Origin: an uncultured Chloroflexota bacterium
Lineage (GTDB): Bacteria; Chloroflexota; Anaerolineae; Anaerolineales; Anaerolineaceae
DNA: 9,662 nucleotides
Assembly (NCBI GenBank): GCA_902795255.1
Contig: CADBKS010000108.1
Location: forward strand, 1 to 9,662
Reading direction: 5' to 3'
Under the pieces are notes generated by a model. It had not been told where the DNA came from. It did no database searches and worked only from the letters and a program-made list of their open reading frames with translations. How positions within the stretch are numbered: the stretch's first letter is position 1; each line of letters opens with the position of its first letter. The position numbers and the translations under genes are program-made. Shown in pieces: positions 5,927-9,662 of this stretch.

Positions 5927-6013
5927 TTAAAATTCAGGTTCTTTATCATCTGCATCATATTCATGGATGATCACATATCCGATAAAGTTTCCGCGGTCAT
6001 TTCCGGCAGGGTT
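5927..6013 (-). pseudogene. GNAT acetyltransferase fragment
   Basis: Immediately after the TAG stop of the SGNH gene, the - strand reads NPAGNDRGNFIGYVIIHEYDADDKEPEF then a stop. This matches residues about 58-83 of the intact GNAT protein (AENAGGSFIGYVIYHDYDAGSKEI). At DNA level, about 49 of 60 aligned bases agree by eye, including the shared run ATCACATATCCGATAAAG on the + strand (3959-3976 region and 5969-5986 region). There is no start, no acetyl-CoA loop and no C-terminus, so it is a dead remnant. It has the same orientation as the intact gene 1.8 kb away. Confidence 0.72.
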
Positions 6014-7078
6014 CTATTCCTGCCGTTTATTACTGTCAATGAGCGGTTTCAGCGTCTTTACGATCGCCTCATGCGTTATAAAAAACTGTTTTTCCGGAGA
6101 ACTGAAAGGATTTACGACGATTTGCTTCCCGCCTGATAAAAGAGCGTTTATGTGGTCCCGCAGGTAGCCGGGTCTTACAGCGGCAGGCATATTTTTGTCG
6201 ATCTCATCAGGAGATGTAAAAACCGGTATGACCGCATTTCCCCTGTAGTTTAATTCCATCAGATTGCCGGATCCATCAAACGCCAACAATAGTTTTTCCC
6301 GGGATAACGCCCGGAAGACCATATAAGCCGAAAAGTCATTTTTTTTATTGGTATGATAAGACCAGATGCAGGCCTCAGCCGAAGGCCTTATCAGATCCAG
6401 TTCCGTGAGGCATTTTATCCAGCCATCGGCAATTGTCTGATGGCCTTCAAGTGTTGGATGAGATCCGTCAAGTGTCTCATATCGGTTATTCAGTGCTCCA
6501 ACGTCCGCTAAATACACATGTTTTTCTCTTGCGGTCTGACGGATCACGTTGTTGAAATCCTCAAAAAACTGTCCGGCATACTGTTCAGGGAAAAGCCAGG
6601 TTTCATTATTTTTTATCCGGGTGCGCATCAGTGTGCCGCAAACGATTTCTGCTGCCGGATATCGTTCTTTGATCCGGTCGATCATCAGTGCATAGGCATC
6701 TTCGAAGTATAAAGGATCCTTTATTCCGTTTTGCCCTGCTGTTTTGTCCGGCCTGATGCTGACGCCGTATCCGAAGTCGTTAAATCCGATATAGATCAGG
6801 ATCATGTCCGGATCGTATACGGCGGTCTTCAGGTGCGAGATCCTTTCGATACAGGAAGCTGCAGGAAATCCGTTCCCCGTGACCCTGCTTCCTGAATAAG
6901 CGTTGTTGACGCATATAAACGCGTGCAGTGCCTGATTGACTTTTGCCCACCAGGTATCATAAACACCGGACAGGCCATTGCGCTGCTGCATTTCAGCGTT
7001 ATAGAAAACAGAATATCCGGAAGGGTTATACCCTTCAAAAGTACTGATCGAATCTCCGATGACCGAGACGAATATCAT
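6014..7078 (-). CDS. SGNH/GDSL hydrolase with C-terminal SseB-like domain
   Basis: 354 residues, two parts. Residues 1-228 are an SGNH hydrolase: block I VIGDSIS with Ser10 as nucleophile, block II Gly around residue 63 (YSGSRVTG), block III GFND with Asn100, and block V DGSH with Asp204 and His207. The full catalytic set is present, consistent with an esterase or deacylase. Residues about 249-345 (AYMVFRALSREKLLLAF..., VIPVFTSPDEIDK, QIVVNPFSSPEKQFFI) resemble the SseB N-terminal domain, a scaffold of uncertain function common in Firmicutes. There is no signal peptide, so it is probably cytoplasmic. The ATG overlaps the stop of the AlkD-like gene as ATGA and GAGGAG lies nine bases upstream inside that gene, so the two are likely translationally coupled. 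The SseB part is less certain than the SGNH part. Confidence 0.87.
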   Translation of the reverse strand: MIFVSVIGDSISTFEGYNPSGYSVFYNAEMQQRNGLSGVYDTWWAKVNQALHAFICVNNAYSGSRVTGNGFPAASCIERISHLKTAVYDPDMILIYIGFNDFGYGVSIRPDKTAGQNGIKDPLYFEDAYALMIDRIKERYPAAEIVCGTLMRTRIKNNETWLFPEQYAGQFFEDFNNVIRQTAREKHVYLADVGALNNRYETLDGSHPTLEGHQTIADGWIKCLTELDLIRPSAEACIWSYHTNKKNDFSAYMVFRALSREKLLLAFDGSGNLMELNYRGNAVIPVFTSPDEIDKNMPAAVRPGYLRDHINALLSGGKQIVVNPFSSPEKQFFITHEAIVKTLKPLIDSNKRQE

Positions 7079-7770
7079 ATCTTCAGGCTCCTCAAATATT
7101 CTTTCTGTTCGGGCGTGATGCGGTAGCTCTCGACCGCCTTTTGGATCGTTTTATTGTGGGTCCATCTGTCCAGGCGGCGGTTTTCGATAAACGGCAGGAT
7201 GCTGCTGTATTGTTTGGCCAGTGCCGTGGCGAAATACCAGGCGATCATCATGTTGATATAGTATTCATCGGACCGGATCTCCGCTGCCATTTCCGGATAA
7301 GACGGATCATAGTCTTCATCCAGAAAATGCTGCATCAGCATGCCGATCCCGAAGCGGACCGTATAGGTTTTGTCGGACTTTATCCAGATCCTGACCTGTT
7401 CGATGAGTTCTTCCCGATGCTTTTTAAACACTTTCGGCGATAACTGATCGCAGGTCGCCCAGTTGTCAATAAAGGGCAGGAAACGGTTCACTGCTTCCAT
7501 GCAGCGCGGGTAATCTTTTATTTCGGAAATGATGAATGCATGGAGCTGGTTCTCGTCAAAAAACGGATGGGGAAGGTCACGCAGAAAGCCGCTGATATCA
7601 TCTCTCCGCGCCAGCTGCCCGGCGTATTTTCTGAGCGCGGGCGTCCGGACCCCGATCACGCTTTCCGGCGGGACGGTCGGGATCAGTTTGATCTGAAATT
7701 CCCGGTATTTTTCGTCCCGCAAACCGGTCAGTACTTCTCTTATTTCTCCGATCAATGGAGATGTGTCCAT
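7075..7770 (-). CDS. AlkD-like DNA alkylation repair protein
   Basis: A 231-residue all-helical HEAT-like-repeat protein of the AlkC/AlkD DNA glycosylase family, which removes positively charged alkylated bases such as 3- and 7-methylpurines without flipping the base. VIGVRTPALRKYA (38-50) is the conserved N-terminal motif. FIDNWATCDQL holds Trp104 and Asp108, matching AlkD Trp109 and the catalytic Asp113. Arg139 (TVRFGIG) and Trp178 (IAWYF) match Arg148 and Trp187. Full length and intact. AGGAGG lies eight bases before ATG, an unusually strong site. It is 72 bp downstream of the YdeI-like gene and overlaps the SGNH gene by 4 nt. Whether it acts on alkylated DNA in this organism is inferred from the family. 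Confidence 0.93.
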   Translation of the reverse strand: MDTSPLIGEIREVLTGLRDEKYREFQIKLIPTVPPESVIGVRTPALRKYAGQLARRDDISGFLRDLPHPFFDENQLHAFIISEIKDYPRCMEAVNRFLPFIDNWATCDQLSPKVFKKHREELIEQVRIWIKSDKTYTVRFGIGMLMQHFLDEDYDPSYPEMAAEIRSDEYYINMMIAWYFATALAKQYSSILPFIENRRLDRWTHNKTIQKAVESYRITPEQKEYLRSLKI

Positions 7771-7842
7771 AAAACGGATCCTCCTGAATTCAAAATCCCC
7801 GATAGAATTGCCGCTCTTTTTTATCTGTCAGCAAACCGGATC

Positions 7843-8415
7843 TCAATCGTCCAAAAGCCTGCCGTAATCATTCCATTCGCCGAACATATGGCCCTTTTTT
7901 GTTTCCGCTATCAAATGAGAAAGCATCTGCTCGTATGCCGCAGGATCCCGCTTTTTATAAAAGGCAAGATTTCCGGCACGTATGCGCTGGTAAAGCTTTG
8001 GAAATTCCCTGAACTTTGACCATACCCGTGCCTGTTTCATGGCGGTTTCGATGTCCGGATCGATCTTAAAGCTCCGGATCCCCATTGCGGGGAGAACCGC
8101 TCTTCCGGCTTCGGTCATCAGGCCCAGCTTTTCCAGACGGCGGACACGCTCTTTGTTCAGTTCGGTCCAGTTACTGTTTTTCTGCCTGGGCGTGAACCGC
8201 TGCATCCGCATACCATCAATAACGGCATGGGTACTGTCGATCCAGCCAAAGCATAAAGCCTCTTCAACCGCATCCAGATAGCAGAACACATCCGGGTCTG
8301 TTGGTTTCCCCCGCTTTACCCTGATCCAGCATTCGTTTTCCTGTGCTGAATGAAGGGTCAGCCATTCCCTGAATTCGATTCGGTTTTTTACCTGCAGAAC
8401 ATTTTTCGGCATCAT
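7843..8415 (-). CDS. YdeI/OmpD-associated family protein
   Basis: A 190-residue protein starting MMPKNVLQVKNRIEFREWL. Hallmarks are ECWIRVKRGK, YLDAVEEALCFGWIDS (the most conserved block), RFTPRQKNSNWTELNKERVRRLEKLGLMT and the C-terminal PDIETAMKQ...W..F...P. This is the YdeI/OmdA family, widespread in bacteria. YdeI of Bacillus and OmdA of Salmonella are linked to stress or cationic peptide responses, but the biochemical role is not known. I prefer the ATG at 8415 to a GTG at 8475. The longer start would begin within four bases of the terminator hairpin of the neighbouring gene, its extra 20 residues are basic and unlike the family, and AGGGTGA lies five bases before the ATG. Confidence 0.87.
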   Translation of the reverse strand: MMPKNVLQVKNRIEFREWLTLHSAQENECWIRVKRGKPTDPDVFCYLDAVEEALCFGWIDSTHAVIDGMRMQRFTPRQKNSNWTELNKERVRRLEKLGLMTEAGRAVLPAMGIRSFKIDPDIETAMKQARVWSKFREFPKLYQRIRAGNLAFYKKRDPAAYEQMLSHLIAETKKGHMFGEWNDYGRLLDD

Positions 8416-8420
8416 CCTGC

Positions 8421-8427
8421 TCACCCT
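8421..8427 (-). promoter_or_regulatory. Ribosome binding site fixing the YdeI-like start
   Basis: AGGGTGA five bases before the ATG at 8415. A second ATG follows directly at 8412, so initiation at either is possible and differs by one Met. Confidence 0.5.
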
Positions 8428-8478
8428 GTGATGTGAGCCGCTCCGGCGGGCCTCATGATCAATGCGGACTTTCACAAA

Positions 8479-8506
8479 GGGCAGCCGGAGAAAGATCCGG
8501 CTGCCC
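8479..8506 (-). terminator. Rho-independent terminator after the esterase gene
   Basis: A perfect 11-bp stem GGGCAGCCGGA/TCCGGCTGCCC (8479-8489 with 8496-8506) with a GAAAGA loop, starting 9 nt after the TAA stop of the esterase gene. The - strand tail is TTTGTG, a short U-tract. It separates the esterase from the YdeI-like gene, which must then have its own promoter in the 60 bp before its ATG or rely on readthrough. Confidence 0.8.
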
Positions 8507-8515
8507 TGCAGACCT

Positions 8516-9662
8516 TTATTTGTTTATATTTTCAAGCAGCCAGCTGTAGGAGACTGCGGCTTCGAACTGATAGTTGGGATCGCCGCGGTCAAAGGTGGTG
8601 AAATCCAGCCAGGAGCTTTCGGGCGTCAGCATCACTTCCGCTTCTCCCATGTCCCGAATCTCAAAGCGGACCGGTTGGGAAAAATCGATCATATCCTCGT
8701 TGAAATAGATCTGAAAATCTCCTTCGAAATCTTCCGGTGCGAGGAGCATGCTGTTGCCGTCACGATACACCTGAATGATCCCCCGGGCGGTCTTGTCCGC
8801 GGAAAGATAATAGAAAGCATCGGTTTCCCGCAGTTCGGCACGGGTGCCGAGGTCCCAGCGGACCGACTCCGGAAGCGGGTTCCGTACGTGGTCATCCAGC
8901 CAGTCGGGGGCGTAGGTGTTGGCCATTTCCGTGCTGAGGTCTTCTCCGGAGAGGTAACCCTCAAGATTGCTGTACACTTCGACCTCGCCCCGGTCGAAAT
9001 CTTCGAAGTTGTGGCCCCTGTCTTTGTGGATGAGGGTGCGGTGTTCGTAACCGTCGGGATTTTCTTCCTGCAGTTTATCCAGCAGCAGTCCGTATTGGGC
9101 GGTAATGATGTGGCGGTCATAGTCCGTGTCGAATTCGCCGGCCTGCAGCTCGATGGGAAGCTGATAGAAGTTGACCATGCTGATGCCGTTCGGGTGACCG
9201 GAGGACATGTTGACAGCCGCGAAGCGGTCGGCCATCCGGGCACCGATCGCGTAGGCCCCGTCACCGCCGGCGGAAAAGCCGGTCAGATAGACCCTGTTGG
9301 GATCGATGATCCCGGTCAGGATCATCGTTTCGATCAGATGGTCATAGATCGGGTAGGATTCCGGGTTGAAATGGGTATCCCAGGTATCCCGCACACCGCG
9401 GACCGCGACGTAAACGCCGCATTCCAGATGGTCGGTATAATATCCCCGCATGGCTTCCCACTGGGAGTCGTTAAATTCACCCGTGTCATCATATCCGCCG
9501 CCATGCATGGCGATATAGAGCGGATAGCCCGCTTCCGGCATGTCTCCGTAAATATCCACTGTGTAGCGCATCCGGGCTTCACCGAAGGTCAGCGCGGATT
9601 CATCGGTGTCGCTCAGCTGCACCAACTCCCCGGACTTCTCATTCCGCCAGGATTCCCAAGCT
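8516..9662 (-). CDS. Alpha/beta hydrolase (esterase-like), 5' end outside the window
   Basis: The frame is open to the right edge; 12 more codons (AWESWRNEKSGE) precede the first possible in-window start, so the N-terminus is missing. From the TTG at 9625, 369 residues are visible. HGGG (41-44) is the oxyanion motif, GFSAGG (117-122) carries the nucleophile Ser119, and GHNF (204-207) holds the likely catalytic His205. Asp166 or a nearby acidic residue may complete the triad. This is a feruloyl-esterase/PHB-depolymerase-like fold with a C-terminal beta-rich region (about 270-369). The conserved VRGVRDTWDTHFN stretch suggests a specific clostridial subfamily I cannot name. No signal peptide can be judged. 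It may deacylate a carbohydrate or other ester. It ends at a strong terminator. Confidence 0.88.
   Translation of the reverse strand, partial: AWESWRNEKSGELVQLSDTDESALTFGEARMRYTVDIYGDMPEAGYPLYIAMHGGGYDDTGEFNDSQWEAMRGYYTDHLECGVYVAVRGVRDTWDTHFNPESYPIYDHLIETMILTGIIDPNRVYLTGFSAGGDGAYAIGARMADRFAAVNMSSGHPNGISMVNFYQLPIELQAGEFDTDYDRHIITAQYGLLLDKLQEENPDGYEHRTLIHKDRGHNFEDFDRGEVEVYSNLEGYLSGEDLSTEMANTYAPDWLDDHVRNPLPESVRWDLGTRAELRETDAFYYLSADKTARGIIQVYRDGNSMLLAPEDFEGDFQIYFNEDMIDFSQPVRFEIRDMGEAEVMLTPESSWLDFTTFDRGDPNYQFEAAVSYSWLLENINK

Noticed and set aside
6004..6025. 7-bp hairpin CGGCAGG/CCTGCCG around the SGNH stop codon as a terminator
   Set aside because: The stop lies in the loop and no U-tract follows on the - strand, so termination here is unlikely.
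7540..8019. + strand reading frame of 159 codons
   Set aside because: Fully or mostly antisense to the well-supported AlkD-like and YdeI-like genes, with no recognisable protein.
8416..8475. 20-residue N-terminal extension of the YdeI-like protein from a GTG
   Set aside because: Composition unlike the family, adjacent to the terminator, and a better ribosome binding site and ATG at 8415.

Overview
The window looks like chromosomal DNA of a Firmicute, most likely a gut- or rumen-type clostridium. The evidence is AGGAG-type ribosome binding sites, gene families typical of Clostridia (TfoX/Sxy-like, CotH, AlkD-like, YdeI-like, SGNH-SseB) and mid-range base composition. I cannot name the genus. 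No rRNA, tRNA, CRISPR array, transposase or phage gene is visible.

Layout. At the left, one + strand gene (57-710) encodes a seven-helix membrane protein. It faces a long run of - strand genes that fills the rest of the window. The convergence zone (711-1024) carries a strong hairpin terminator and then about 180 nt of densely base-paired sequence, which I read as an undescribed or HEARO/omega-like structured RNA. Next on the - strand is a secreted protein of unknown function (1025-1876), then about 320 bp with no gene but with overlapping inverted repeats.

The middle holds small - strand genes. In transcription order (right to left) these are a broken CotH spore-coat-kinase-like gene (3278-3659), a 69-residue Imm32-like protein, a stand-alone L7/L12-like protein and a TfoX/Sxy-like protein. 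The Imm32-like and L7/L12-like genes each have the same 31-bp inverted repeat, placed 17-18 nt upstream of the start codon. To their right are a GNAT acetyltransferase (3693-4175) and a 566-residue GT-C-type membrane glycosyltransferase (4200-5900). A short remnant of a second GNAT gene follows at 5927-6013, so the glycosyltransferase is bracketed by GNAT sequence in direct orientation.

The right part is a compact - strand cluster: YdeI/OmdA-like protein, AlkD-like DNA glycosylase, and an SGNH hydrolase with a C-terminal SseB-like domain. The last two overlap by 4 nt and are probably translationally coupled. A terminator at 8479-8506 separates this cluster from an alpha/beta hydrolase/esterase that runs off the right edge.

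The genes do not form one recognisable pathway. They look like accessory or housekeeping-paralog genes in a region that has been rearranged, with pseudogene remnants and a duplicated fragment. The most promising unexplained elements are the structured RNA, the twin hairpins and the L7/L12-like protein.
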